Shown here in pieces: positions 24,428 to 34,349 of a stretch of 64,000 nt of DNA; the first letter of the stretch is position 1, and every line of letters starts with the position of its first letter. The notes under the pieces are model-generated. The model was not told the origin of the DNA. It saw only the letters and a program-made list of their open reading frames with translations, and ran no database searches. The translations under genes were made by a program, and so were the position numbers. This DNA comes from Neoconidiobolus thromboides FSU 785 (Eukaryota; Entomophthoromycota; Entomophthoromycetes; Entomophthorales; Neoconidiobolaceae). The stretch is from contig MU626285.1 of the NCBI GenBank assembly GCA_025603075.1, positions 1 to 64,000 of the forward strand, read 5' to 3'.

Positions 24428-25822
24428 ATGCCCGACGTTATTCGCAAAAATGCTTTATCTAAAACAAAAAAGAAATACGACAAGACTCAGGATGCTAAAA
24501 GAGCATGTGATATGTGTCAAAAGAGGAAAACCAAGTGTATATATAGTGGTGGGGTTTGTCACATGTGCGTAGTAAAGGATACACATTGCGCTTTTACTAC
24601 TCCAGTCTTAAAAAGAGGTCCTAAAGGAGGTAAACGTACTGGGGTTACTAAGGTAAAGAAAGAGAAGAAAGGCAGTAAGTTAGCTCCAATAAAGACTAAT
24701 GCTACGTTACCTAATATCCAACCTAGGCTTAGTGGCCAAACTAGCCCAGTTACTCCTTTATCTGCAAATTCCCAGTTCTACCAAACTTCTATCCAACAGG
24801 AACTTTGGGCAAACCAATCAAACTCAACCCCTTTTGTTCCCCATTTATCTTTTTTGAATCACGCGGATACTTACATCCCATCCAACGTTGAGCCAGGATA
24901 TATGTCAAATTACCATTATATGGAAAGCAACACTAATGATTACTCTCCAACCTCTTTACAACATTATTATATAGACAACGCCACTAGTTTAGTGACACCA
25001 AGCCATGTACATTTGCCTCATAGTGTAACCCCATCTACTTACTACAATAGTACCTCAATTGAAGTTCAAAACCATGTACGTTTATCTCATCAAGTAACTC
25101 CATCCGTTTATTATTCCAACGTATCAAATGAAGAGCATAACAATATACATTTATCTCATGGAGCAGCCCAACCTTCATACTATGCCAAGATCCCAATTGA
25201 AACACAAACCAATGTAAATATAATGAATTCTGGATCACAAAATCAAATGAATGTAAATATAATGGATTCTAAAAAACAAAACAAACCCAATGTAAATACA
25301 ATGAGTTCACCTGAATTGAACAATGCTATTTTAAACGTGAAGAATTCTCCACCATTGAGACAAAAAATGATTGAAGATTTTGAAAAGCGCTTAATAGAAT
25401 ATTCTGAAAGGACTCAACTAATTACTAATATCCAAATCCGTTATTTGATCAATTTTTTGAAAGAAGTTTTTCCAACCATGGTAGAAAGACAAAATATGGC
25501 TTTAGAAATAACCGACTTGCTTTGGAACTTCTCATCCGATGAAATGGACCAAAAGATCTTGTATTTAGTCACCTCAGTTTCCTCTGCCTATTGCTATCAC
25601 GTTGGATTACAGCAATTACGTAATATTCCACAAACATCCATCCACTTACGTGAAGCTGCAAAACATGCTTTTATTAACTCCCATTTATTCCTTGAAGCTA
25701 ATAGTTACTACTTTAAAGCTTTTGAGATGGCCAACTCGACAAACAGCCAGGGTGCTATTGGTGCCACCGCCTTTGCTGCCTTGGAATACTCCCTTATCCT
25801 TAGTACTGAACTTTGTAAATAA
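24428..25822 (+). CDS. Zn2Cys6 fungal transcription factor
   Basis: Single exon from the ATG at 24428, 464 residues. The binuclear cluster CDMCQKRKTKC...GVCHMC...HC (CX2CX6CX6CX2CX6C) lies at ~residues 26-53 and is followed by a basic, Lys/Gly-rich linker. The family binds CGG-type DNA sites and is essentially restricted to fungi. The middle is Asn/Ser/Thr/Tyr-rich and contains three tandem 23-residue repeats (HVHLPHSVTPSTYY-type, 25004-25210), followed by three 13-residue repeats starting NVN(I/T)M. The C-terminal ~140 residues (RYLINFLKEVFP, LREAAKHAFINSHLFLE, SYYFKAFEMAN) resemble only the beginning of the fungal-specific transcription factor domain, then the frame stops. The regulator is therefore short or truncated. 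The target is unknown. Confidence 0.88.
   Translation: MPDVIRKNALSKTKKKYDKTQDAKRACDMCQKRKTKCIYSGGVCHMCVVKDTHCAFTTPVLKRGPKGGKRTGVTKVKKEKKGSKLAPIKTNATLPNIQPRLSGQTSPVTPLSANSQFYQTSIQQELWANQSNSTPFVPHLSFLNHADTYIPSNVEPGYMSNYHYMESNTNDYSPTSLQHYYIDNATSLVTPSHVHLPHSVTPSTYYNSTSIEVQNHVRLSHQVTPSVYYSNVSNEEHNNIHLSHGAAQPSYYAKIPIETQTNVNIMNSGSQNQMNVNIMDSKKQNKPNVNTMSSPELNNAILNVKNSPPLRQKMIEDFEKRLIEYSERTQLITNIQIRYLINFLKEVFPTMVERQNMALEITDLLWNFSSDEMDQKILYLVTSVSSAYCYHVGLQQLRNIPQTSIHLREAAKHAFINSHLFLEANSYYFKAFEMANSTNSQGAIGATAFAALEYSLILSTELCK
25004..25327 (+). repeat. In-frame tandem repeats in Zn2Cys6 factor
   Basis: Three 69-bp units (consensus xHLSHxVTPSxYY) are followed by three ~39-bp units beginning NVNIM. The units have diverged in sequence but keep length and phase. 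Confidence 0.75.
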
Positions 25823-26107
25823 TGTATAAATATGTAGATATAACCCTTGTTTTATTTTTTATTTTTTATTTTATTGTTTCTTGAGCATATTAATTGTTTA
25901 AATATTTAAATTTAAATTTAAACTAAAGTTGTTGAATTTTATTTACACAGATAACAATGTTTAGTTTTATTGATGTTGGTATTATGTAAAGCAATAAAAG
26001 TAATGATATACAGCCAAGATTTGTGATGGGCAATACCCCATCAAAAGCCTACAGGTAGTGATAGCTCAAGCAGCCTTTCTGGAATCATAATATAACCTTA
26101 GTTATTA

Positions 26108-26207
26108 TATGGAGATGTATTTTTGTTTAAGAACTTTACTAGCAATTTTTCCGCTCAAATAGTGCTTAAAAGATGGAAAAAGTAATGAAGCCAAAAGAAC
26201 ATTCATA
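26108..26207 (+). mobile_element. MITE-like element, copy 11 (+)
   Basis: The left flank is ATAT; the left end reads GGAGATG and the right end has decayed to ACATTC. Confidence 0.75.
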
Positions 26208-26369
26208 ATAATTTATAGTGCTCAACTCTAAAAAATGTGTCTTTTGGCATGATTCTCTTACTTACAGCTTTATAGATTATTGGCCCCTTTATTTTTTTAC
26301 CATGTCAGACACGTAGTGCTTACGCTTTTTAAGGAAATTTTTTTACCTAATATTCTTTAGCAATTGTTG

Positions 26370-26441
26370 TAGTTCGTGATGTATCCTTTATGATGATTTA
26401 TAATATTATAAGATTTTTTATAAAGAATACGTCACGAACTA
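26370..26441. repeat. 22-bp hairpin (perfect but for 2 mismatches)
   Basis: The arms 26370-26391 and 26420-26441 are complementary except at two positions (core TAGTTCGTGA / TCACGAACTA) around a 28-base AT loop. It lies between two mobile-element copies and is not part of a recognisable gene. It could be a foldback element, a cruciform-forming site or the stem of a small RNA. Confidence 0.65.
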
Positions 26442-26550
26442 TGATAGAGATCTATTGTGTAATTTGAAGTATACGTTTCTCGTTAAAGTAACATTTTAAC
26501 TAATTGAGTTATCTATATAAAACATGTTATTTTATTATATATTGAATACC

Positions 26551-26655
26551 ATTTGTGGTTGTATTTTTGTGTTTAAGAATTTTACTAACAAATCTTCCGC
26601 TCAAATAGCGCTTAAAAGGTAAAAAAAGTAATGAAGCTAAAAAAACATCCCCATT
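26551..26655 (+). mobile_element. MITE-like element, copy 12 (+)
   Basis: Flanked by ATTT on both sides (left ATTT before GTGGTTG, right CATCCCC before ATTT). This again separates the target duplication from the terminal repeat. Confidence 0.78.
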
Positions 26656-26885
26656 TGATGTTTTGTCGCTTTTTTTGGTTATGCATCCATAGGGAAACTT
26701 GATTTACCTAAAAAAACCTTAGAAAAGATAAGACTTTATGACTCAAGGTTATAGAGTTTGTATGGGAGAGGAGTATCTCCAATAGCCATAGGAATTGAGA
26801 CCCATTATTAACTATTTAAGCATATTGATATCTTTATAAATAGATAAAGCTATTCCTAATTCAATATTATATATAAATTTTTCAA

Positions 26886-26989
26886 TATGGAAATGTTTTT
26901 TTTGGCTTCATTACTTTTTCCATCTTTTAAGCGCTATTTGAGTGGAAAATTGTTAGTAAAACTCTTAAACACAAAAATACATCCCCATA
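26886..26989 (-). mobile_element. MITE-like element, copy 13 (-)
   Basis: Full length, ATAT on both flanks; the left end is GGAAATG and the right end CATCCCC. Confidence 0.8.
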
Positions 26990-27049
26990 TATTCAATATT
27001 TTTAAAGAAAAAATTGAATCTCTCATGACAAGCGCATTCATTTAATAGA

Positions 27050-27320
27050 AATAAAGAGAATAGCCATTTAGAAAAACCCTTCAGTTTTTTAGGTGCCTTA
27101 ATGTCGTTACTAAAAACTGGAGGAGCCTTTATACGGAATATTTAACCATTTGAGGCATAGAGTAGGAAATGATCAAAGCAAGTTAGCTCTCAAATTATTA
27201 AGTGGGTAAACAAAATGGGATTTACAGTTGCTAAATTTAATTTGATAAAAACTGCACATTTTAATTTCAACTATATAATGTGGTCTACAAAAGTTGAGCA
27301 AGTTAACTTTAAAATTAGTG
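27050..27320 (+). pseudogene. Decayed methyltransferase remnant, COQ3/UbiG-like
   Basis: Stop-interrupted sequence that still translates to HLEKPFSFLGALMSLLKTGGAF, less its last residue, and then, after stops, to IIKWVNKMGFTVAKF and TKVEQVNF. The order and spacing match the C-terminal half of the ubiquinone/menaquinone O-methyltransferase family (COQ3/UbiG): EH(V/L)..P, then LLKPGG..F, then (I/V)xxxGF.V, then T.VNYF. No SAM-binding motif I is recognisable upstream. I infer a dead or partial copy. The resemblance is by eye and other class I methyltransferases are possible. Confidence 0.35.
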
Positions 27321-28128
27321 AAAAAAGAAAGGCTAAGTTTGAAATTTTGATATTAGGCTTTTCTTTATATCCCACAAAAAGTGAATAATTTTACAAAACT
27401 TTTTATTGATGATAACAGGTTCAATAGTAAAGCTATTTTATAATGCCACCACTGTTTTTTAGAAAAAAGTAGATCTCAATTGAAAAAATTACCAAAGATT
27501 AATTCATGTTATAAAAATTAACTTATAAGAATTAACCCCTTAAAAAGCTCAAGAATTGAAGTTATTGTTTTAGCCAAAACCATTACCTTTTTTAGAGCTG
27601 AATTTTGCAACAGGGTATAAGGGAAGACCTGATAGTCTGCATTGTTTCTTAGTGATGATCGAAATTTTAGGGCTCCTCGTATCTTGGCCTGCTTTTGGCC
27701 TACGCTTCTATAAAAAATTGAAGTTTTCAGCTTAACTTAAGAACTGTGAGCTGTAAACTATACAACCGCCCGTTTTAAAGTTTAAAATGGAACTCGAATT
27801 TTATTCAATTAAAAAATATTAGTATTACATAATTATAAAAATATTATTTTGTAATAATCGATTTAAGTTATTATAAAGTCAAAAAATAAGCTAAGAGTAA
27901 CTCTGATATCTTTTAGGATCACTTGCATCTATTTATAACTAATTGTGTTATCTATAAATATATTTTTAATGATAAATTAACTAATATTTTCAAACTATTT
28001 AAAGACTAGCCTTAACAAAGGATGATGTATAAATATTTGCTATTTTTAGTTACATTCTAAAAAATGAAAAGTTTAACATTAAATATCAATAAGCTGTGTA
28101 TCAAATATGAATCTTTATTTAATAAGTT

Positions 28129-28815
28129 TTAGTAGTAATTTAACATGTAACTATTATGATTCAATAAATTGGGTGAATAATATTGGACTATTTCATCTTG
28201 GTTTGAGAGAGGTACAGAGTTTGAGGTCGATAAATAGGGATAAGGGTAAAGGTAGCTATCACTTGAAGTTTCGCTTCTAACTTCTAAATTGTTGTCTAAT
28301 AATTCTACATTAATATATTGGTTGAATACATCTTCTGAAACATAGTTCACCATACAGCCGTTGTCCATAAAAGTTTCGTTATAAGGAGCATAAGGTTGCA
28401 TAGGTACATATGAATTGGTAAATAATTCTTGAGTATGTAAGAGTTTATACAGTTTATGCTCGTATTCCATGTTATTTACTAAACATTCCGGATGATGGTA
28501 ATCGATGGTTTGAATTAATTGATTTTCTTTATTTTGATTATATTTCTTTTTAGTGTTTGATTGATTTTTACGTGGACAATATTTGTAGTTTGGGTATTTT
28601 TTAGCATGTTCTATTTTGCCTAACTCTGCTAATTTTCTAAAATGTTCTTTGATAATCTCTGGTTCTTGATTCCACATCTCTCCGGCCAGCTTTGAGATAT
28701 CTTTATTATTTATTTTACCATGTGCTTTTAATATGTCTTCCATTTTAGCTTGGCGATAAGTCATAAAGCAATTTTTTGGTCTAGGTATATGCTTTTTCTT
28801 TTCACTATTCATCAT
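28129..28815 (-). CDS. HMG-box transcription factor (MATA-type)
   Basis: Single exon, 228 residues, ATG at 28815. The HMG box occupies ~residues 9-82: HIPRPKNCFMTYRQAK, NKDISKLAGEMWNQEP, HFRKLAELGKIEHAKKYP and YKYCPRK. The IPRPxNxFxxYR start, the KxLGxxW-equivalent and the YPxYxYxPR(K) end are the signatures of the MATA_HMG/ROX1/Ste11 sequence-specific class, which includes fungal mating-type proteins. The remaining C-terminal ~145 residues are Asn/Tyr/Ser-rich with no domain, consistent with an activation region. The neighbours are not the classical sex-locus flanks known from Mucoromycota, so a mating role is possible but unsupported. These boxes are often expanded in early-diverging fungi. 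Confidence 0.85.
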   Translation of the reverse strand: MMNSEKKKHIPRPKNCFMTYRQAKMEDILKAHGKINNKDISKLAGEMWNQEPEIIKEHFRKLAELGKIEHAKKYPNYKYCPRKNQSNTKKKYNQNKENQLIQTIDYHHPECLVNNMEYEHKLYKLLHTQELFTNSYVPMQPYAPYNETFMDNGCMVNYVSEDVFNQYINVELLDNNLEVRSETSSDSYLYPYPYLSTSNSVPLSNQDEIVQYYSPNLLNHNSYMLNYY

Positions 28816-30303
28816 GATCTAACTATTAAGTATTATTCTAACTATTTCAGATATCTTAGAACTTTAATCAGATTTCGATTGATTTATATACTATTTTCTT
28901 TATAATTGAAATCATATATTTCAATACAAAGGAAATCAGCTTATTTTGATTATAAAGAAATATTTATTTTTAAATTTACTTAACTAGCTTTACCTCTGGC
29001 TTAAATATTCTCTCTTTCAGGGGTAATTACTATTATAATATTGATCCAATTTTATTATTATACCGGTTTAACTTATATTAAACTTTTCTTTGTAATTAAT
29101 TTATTATACTCGATTCAATCATGATTAAACCTGACCAACCCTTGGGCTCTTTATTGAGATGTTTTTTATATATGGATTAGTTTAAAAACTCGATTCAAAT
29201 TTTGTCCATTTTGAGTTTTAGTAAAAATTGCGAGTCAAGCACTTAGTACTACAAAAATAGTTGCTTTTTTGCTCAATTTTAATATTGAGGATGTATTTTT
29301 GTGTTTAAGAGTTTTGCTAATAATTTTTCCACTCAAATAGTGTTTAAAAGATGGAAAAGTAATAAAGCCAAAAAAACACCCCCATTAATTATATAGGAGT
29401 ATTTTTTGCCCAATATCTATTTGATATTCGAAATTTCGCACTACAGAAAATAGACTAAAAGTAAAATCGGAAAATTTTATTCTTAATTTTAGTCAAGCTT
29501 TTAACTTACCAATATACATATATGTATTCTTTAATAATTTAATATCGAATAATTACTGAATGTTTTTTGAGTCTAATTAAAGATTGAATCTTTATCTTTT
29601 ATTACCAAATTTAATTACAAACAATTTTTTATTTTTTCTAAATTCTACTTTGGTGTTAGAAATTTTCTTTTTTTACTGTATAATTATATAATTGAAAAAA
29701 GCGGTCTATTTACATTATAAAATAATGTTATTTTGTTAGTTATTTGGATTTATAAGGCTTTAAGTGTTATATTTCAACTTCATTTATAATTTTATTTGTA
29801 CAAACCCTTAATTCATATCAGTTAAACATTCAATATTGCTTAGTATTTCCTTACAACAAAGGGTGGTGTAAAGTGATGCTGTTTAAATGACAAATTTTAT
29901 CTAGTATTTTTGCATAAACTTATGAGCAAAGAGCATTATTTGGAGGCAAATTTCAACAACTTTCAATCTTTAATTATAAATCCTTAAAGTAACCTATACA
30001 GCTAAGGCAATTTTAACCCATTAAAGAGTTTAATGACAATTAAAACTCTTAATTTTAAATATTATTGATGATCAAACAAAATAAAGTTTATAAAACAATT
30101 AACAGTAAACTTTATATATATTTAAGGGAAAAAACTCCTTAAAATTTTTTTTAACAATACTTGATGGCAATATCCAATAAAACCCGTTTGACCATAAATT
30201 AAATTAAGGACAATTTTAAGGTTATAAAAGATCAACAACTAATTTAAAAATGGACTATTTAAACTAAGTATATTACTTATTATTTTTTATACCTATATAA
30301 AAA
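28816..30303. other. Intergenic region with one repeat element
   Basis: AT-rich. It has one mobile-element copy at 29283-29386 and no gene seen. Confidence 0.6.
29283..29386 (+). mobile_element. MITE-like element, copy 14 (+)
   Basis: Full length; flanked by ATT on the left (before GAGGATG) and ATT on the right (after CACCCCC). Confidence 0.76.
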
Positions 30304-31241
30304 ATGGTTTACAATGGATTCTATAATGAGATTAACCCAGAAGATTATGAACAATTAACAATGTATGAAAAGCTGCAATTTAGAGCGCTTAAAGTTATTG
30401 ACACTTATAACTTTTATTACAAATCTTCATTTATCACAGTTATTTATTTAACTACTTTGTTTATTGGAATTACTTTAGGTAGATACATTGTATAGTTTAT
30501 TTATCAAACTAAAAATTTAGATTCGATTTTATCTGCTGATGGAAGAAATTTGAAAGAAAACAAAAGATATATACAAATAGTTTGTGCGATATTAAAGGCA
30601 CCATTTTTAGTTACTTTTATAATCGAGACTATTTTAAGAGCATTATCGATTACTAAGATAAAACTTTATAACAAGGTTTTGTCTGGAATAGATTGTGTTC
30701 TATTATTATCCATCATAATCATTGGAATTAATGAGATTAAAAATCCTTATACTTTAATCTCATTTATTGACCTGATGATAGTTTCCTTTCGATTATTTTT
30801 ACAAATTATTGGGAATAAGCTAACCATAGAAAAATTGCAGCAAAACGTAAGATACTAATTAAATAATTAACATATCCGCTAATTTAGCTTTAGGAAAATG
30901 AGATTTTGGAGGAAGTAAAATCTTATCATGATAAGCTAATGACGGATTTAGAGAAAAAAAAACAAGACAGTCAAGAGTTAGAGGCGCAGCTTGAAGAGTA
31001 TTTAGCAAATATTGAAAGGGCTACCAGTGAAATCAAACAAGTCCAGGAAGAGGTTCTAACCTGTCATCGGAAGTCTTGGAGTTCAATGGTAGCTCCGTAT
31101 ATATCAATTAGAGTCAAACTCCCTATAATGCACGATATACCTAATTCTAAAAGAAAATCTCTAGAACTTAATAGAAGGGAAAGGTTTAGAAATCGATGCC
31201 GATCTTGGGATTATACAAGCTCAAAAAAAAAGAATAAATAA
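30304..31241 (+). CDS. Four-helix membrane protein with C-terminal coiled coil; Hv1-like voltage-sensor candidate
   Basis: Three exons that I joined in frame: 30304-30478, 30521-30846 and 30894-31241, about 282 residues. Predicted helices are S1 (FITVIYLTTLFIGITLD, ~43-59), S2 (PFLVTFIIETILRALSI, ~86-102), S3 (GIDCVLLLSIIIIGI, ~114-128) and S4-like (LISFIDLMIVSFRLFLQII, ~137-155), followed directly by a heptad-like coiled coil (KLTIEKLQQNENEILEEVKS onward, to ~residue 215) and a basic tail. The order of helices, an Asp near the end of S1 (Asp59), Glu94 and Arg98 in S2, Asp116 in S3 and a coiled coil after S4 parallel the voltage-gated proton channel Hv1. The expected S4 Arg series is missing (one Arg, plus an Asp), so function as a voltage sensor is doubtful. 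Without splicing it would read as fragments. Confidence 0.6.
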
Positions 31242-32081
31242 AAATCATGTTAGGTAAGAAATGCCCTGAGGAATCAGCAGTGGAATATTTACGCTCCATA
31301 TATTAGATTTTAAGAAAAAAAGCTCTAAGTAATGTAGAATAACTCCTTCTTTGTCCAGTATTTGTATTTTGAATCTCTTTTAAAAGGAAAGTATCTTTTA
31401 GTGCTAATGATCAAGAACTATATTTAATAAATTAAACATTTAAAATATGAGTTGCTATTTTTTATTGACTTTCCTATAACTAAGGAGAAGTCTGTTTTAC
31501 TCGAAAGGTTAGTATTTATGACACCACGATTGAAAAAAAAATCGTAAATGAGATAAATAATATAACCTTCCTTAAATACAATAAAATAGTAGTGAAGTCT
31601 CTACTTTCCTTCTTCAAAGAACAAGTTAGAGTTTGATGTAAAAGCTAGAATTTATATAATCGTATTGCATACTTGTGTTTAAAATTGTAGGCCTTGAGAA
31701 CTTTATATTTTCAATAAAACTTTATATCACTAATAACAATTTAAAAAATAATTTATTATAAAGTTTATCAACATGAACTTAAAAAAAGGAGAAGATAAAC
31801 ATGTAAATTCTATTACGGTGGATTATAAATACTAATTATCCTAGAGTACTCTTGATCATATTATGCATATATTAACAATAAGGTTGGTAAAAGCAATACT
31901 GCGACTTCAATTCCCTCTTTTTATTAATACTTAATAGATTTTAACCCATAGGTTTTTTATTGTTGTAAACTTTGACTAAAACATAATAGTTGAATTACAC
32001 AATAACTATTATTAGGTATAAAGCTTTATTTAAATTTGATATCAAATAATACATGAATCTCAAAGTTGATCTTTAATTAAA
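31242..32081. other. Intergenic region
   Basis: AT-rich spacer between convergent genes. I see no feature. Confidence 0.55.
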
Positions 32082-33017
32082 TTAACATTGTGGATTAGGG
32101 TTAAAGCCAGCAAATTTGAAACTTCCATTGTCGTTCATAACACCAAAATGTATTTCGACAGAATCATCATCACCACGAGACTTCCATTTAGAATCGTATG
32201 GCTCTAAAATATAATAAGGGATATTACTTTTAGAAGCTTTACATATCAAACTTTGTAAAAAGTTGGCTTGATTTTCTTCAGATGGATCAGCAAGGTAATT
32301 TCCTTGTCCGCGGGTTGACCATCCTACTTCCGAGATAACAACTTTATCGGGAAATTGTTTAGATAAATCATTATATTGAATAATGATGGATTCGGCTGCA
32401 TTACCCATATCGCCATCCCCTCTTGGTGAAAAGAAAGAATAGATATTAGCATAAATTTTATCACATACATCATTTAATTCAGGATGTGATTTGAGATTTG
32501 CAGCAGTTTCAGCATAACCGATTGGGATACCTAACCCACTAAGCTGCGCTTTAGCAGCTTCAATATTTGAAATAACAGATCCAATATTGCGTCCATTCAT
32601 AAGCTCTTCATTACCTACTGAAATGCCAGTAAACAAGCTCTTATATTCATTTTTAGAAGCATATCCACTGATTTTGGCAATATCATCATTTCGTTTTCCT
32701 TCACCATCACGAGTCCAAACACCAGCTAGTATCTTAAGGTTTAAACCCTGACTAGTAATCGCGTTGATTGCATTGCTTAATTGGTCACAATCGGTTGAGT
32801 ATAAACGAATGTTACTCGTTAATTCTGAGACTCTTTTTAACTCATTAGCTACCTGAGCACTACTTTTACACCCCGATTCTAAGTAGGGAGAATAAGTGAA
32901 CCCACTTATTCCTTGGCCTACGTCCCTTCTAGCTACTCTTGGGGGAAGATTCTTTGCTAAGGCTGTGCCAGACAACCATCCTACTAACATCAAAGCTAAA
33001 GTATTAAGCTTAACCAT
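32082..33017 (-). CDS. GH17 beta-1,3-glucanase/glucanosyltransferase (secreted), paralogue A
   Basis: Single exon, 311 residues from the ATG at 33017; the longer upstream frame starts only at a non-ATG codon and a TATA box lies ~45 bases before this ATG. A signal peptide (MVKLNTLALMLVGWLSG..ALA) is followed by a short propeptide with a dibasic Kex2-like site (RVARRD). The mature domain is a family 17 glycoside hydrolase TIM barrel. The proton donor is Glu137 in SVGNEEL and the nucleophile Glu230 in VISEVGW, with GFTYSPYL and RLYSTDCDQL near the start and PYYILEPYDSKWK at the end. Such enzymes (Bgl2/Scw4-like) remodel cell-wall beta-1,3-glucan outside the cell. There is no GPI signal or carbohydrate-binding module. 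It is paralogous to the gene at 39348-40250. Confidence 0.93.
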   Translation of the reverse strand: MVKLNTLALMLVGWLSGTALAKNLPPRVARRDVGQGISGFTYSPYLESGCKSSAQVANELKRVSELTSNIRLYSTDCDQLSNAINAITSQGLNLKILAGVWTRDGEGKRNDDIAKISGYASKNEYKSLFTGISVGNEELMNGRNIGSVISNIEAAKAQLSGLGIPIGYAETAANLKSHPELNDVCDKIYANIYSFFSPRGDGDMGNAAESIIIQYNDLSKQFPDKVVISEVGWSTRGQGNYLADPSEENQANFLQSLICKASKSNIPYYILEPYDSKWKSRGDDDSVEIHFGVMNDNGSFKFAGFNPNPQC

Positions 33018-33058
33018 TTTAAAATTATAATTTCTAATTCCCAATTCCTATCCAGTTC

Positions 33059-33066
33059 TATTTATA
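33059..33066 (-). promoter_or_regulatory. TATA box of GH17 paralogue A
   Basis: TATAAATA on the minus strand, ~45 bases upstream of the ATG at 33017. The same motif lies at the same distance before the second GH17 gene. This supports the downstream start choice. Confidence 0.6.
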
Positions 33067-33658
33067 TTATCTAGATTAGCAATATGTCACCTTATTCTTT
33101 GAACTATAACATTATTTATCGATTTTTATTCCTCTAATTGATTAGTAATTTATCACTTTTTGGTATTTCAAAATAAATGGACTTATCAAATGTTTTTGCC
33201 AATTGAGATCCATTATTGATTTCATTCTATCCTTTGATTGGAGTATAGTAAAAATCAATAGTTATTATAAAAATATTAACTTGCTTTATTTAGTAATAAA
33301 TTTTTTAGTTCAAAACAAATATGGTTGGTTGGCCATAAGAAAAAGAATAACTTTAATATATAATATTCTATGTAAGTTGTTTTAAGTTCTAACATTTAAT
33401 ATAAAATTACTACATAAAGAGTTTTCTGGGATTGTAAATTTTAATAGCACAAAGCTATAGGCAATATATTTATTTATTATAATATTGATTTTTTATTGCA
33501 TATTTCCGTTATTACAAAATCAATATTGTAAAGTTAAATATGCTTTTGATGGTACGCATCTAAGACAATGGTCGCTGTGATTAAAGAGAGGAGCTTAAAC
33601 GAACCAGGTGGCGCGATTAAAAACAGATAAAACTATTTATAAAAATATTGTTTATATA

Positions 33659-33763
33659 TATGTGGATGTATTTCTTTGTTTAAGAATTTTATTAATGATC
33701 CTTCCACTCAAATAGTACTTGAGAAATAGAGAAAGTAATGAAGCCAAAAAAAGCACCTCCATA
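33659..33763 (+). mobile_element. MITE-like element, copy 15 (+)
   Basis: Full length with ATAT on both flanks; the ends read GTGGATG and CACCTCC and the centre CTCAAATAGTACTT. Confidence 0.77.
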
Positions 33764-33998
33764 TGCTTTATCATCATTTAAATATACTTAGTAGTTGTGT
33801 GACTGAATTTACCTTTTTTAATACTTATTAGCTTTAAACTGTTAGTATTTTTTAATAATGTTGATATATACCCTTTTAAAATGGTTAAAATATTCACAAA
33901 TATTAAATGATATTTAGTAGAATAAACTCAAAGATTAAAATAGGTTTCTGGAACTCTAACTTACATTTTTCAGTTATATCAATATTTCCGGCTAAGTA

Positions 33999-34098
33999 TA
34001 TGGGATGTATCTTTTTGTTTGAAACTTTTTTAACAGTTTTTCCACTCTAATAGCGCTTAGGAGATGGAGAAAGTGATGAAATAAAAAAACACCTCATA
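33999..34098 (+). mobile_element. MITE-like element, copy 16 (+)
   Basis: ATAT on both flanks; the ends read GGGATG and CACCTC. It lies 146 bases from the inverted copy 17. Confidence 0.77.
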
Positions 34099-34244
34099 TA
34101 AATTCTGGAATCTTGAATTTACATAGAATGCCTTATTTTCCAAAGGTACATATTAGGCCCAAAAGCTAGTAGCAGGCTTATTTGCGCAAAAACCACAACA
34201 TTACGAAATATAATAATAAAAATCGTCAATTAAATAGGTGGTAA

Positions 34245-34349
34245 TATGGGGATGTTTTTTTTCGATTTCATTACTTTTCCATTTTTTAAGCGCTATTTGG
34301 GTGAAAAGATTGTCAGTAAAATTCTTAAACAAAAAAACACATCCTCATA
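34245..34349 (-). mobile_element. MITE-like element, copy 17 (-)
   Basis: Full length, inverted, ATAT on both flanks, with an intact GGGGATG left end. Confidence 0.8.

Larger units (their letters stand above)
25823..28128. other. Intergenic region with repeats and gene remnant
   Basis: Contains three mobile-element copies, a strong hairpin at 26370-26441 and a decayed methyltransferase-like remnant (listed separately). No intact gene. Confidence 0.6.

Noticed and set aside
28129-28815. Calling this the sex-determining locus
   Set aside because: The HMG class fits but no diagnostic flanking genes are present.
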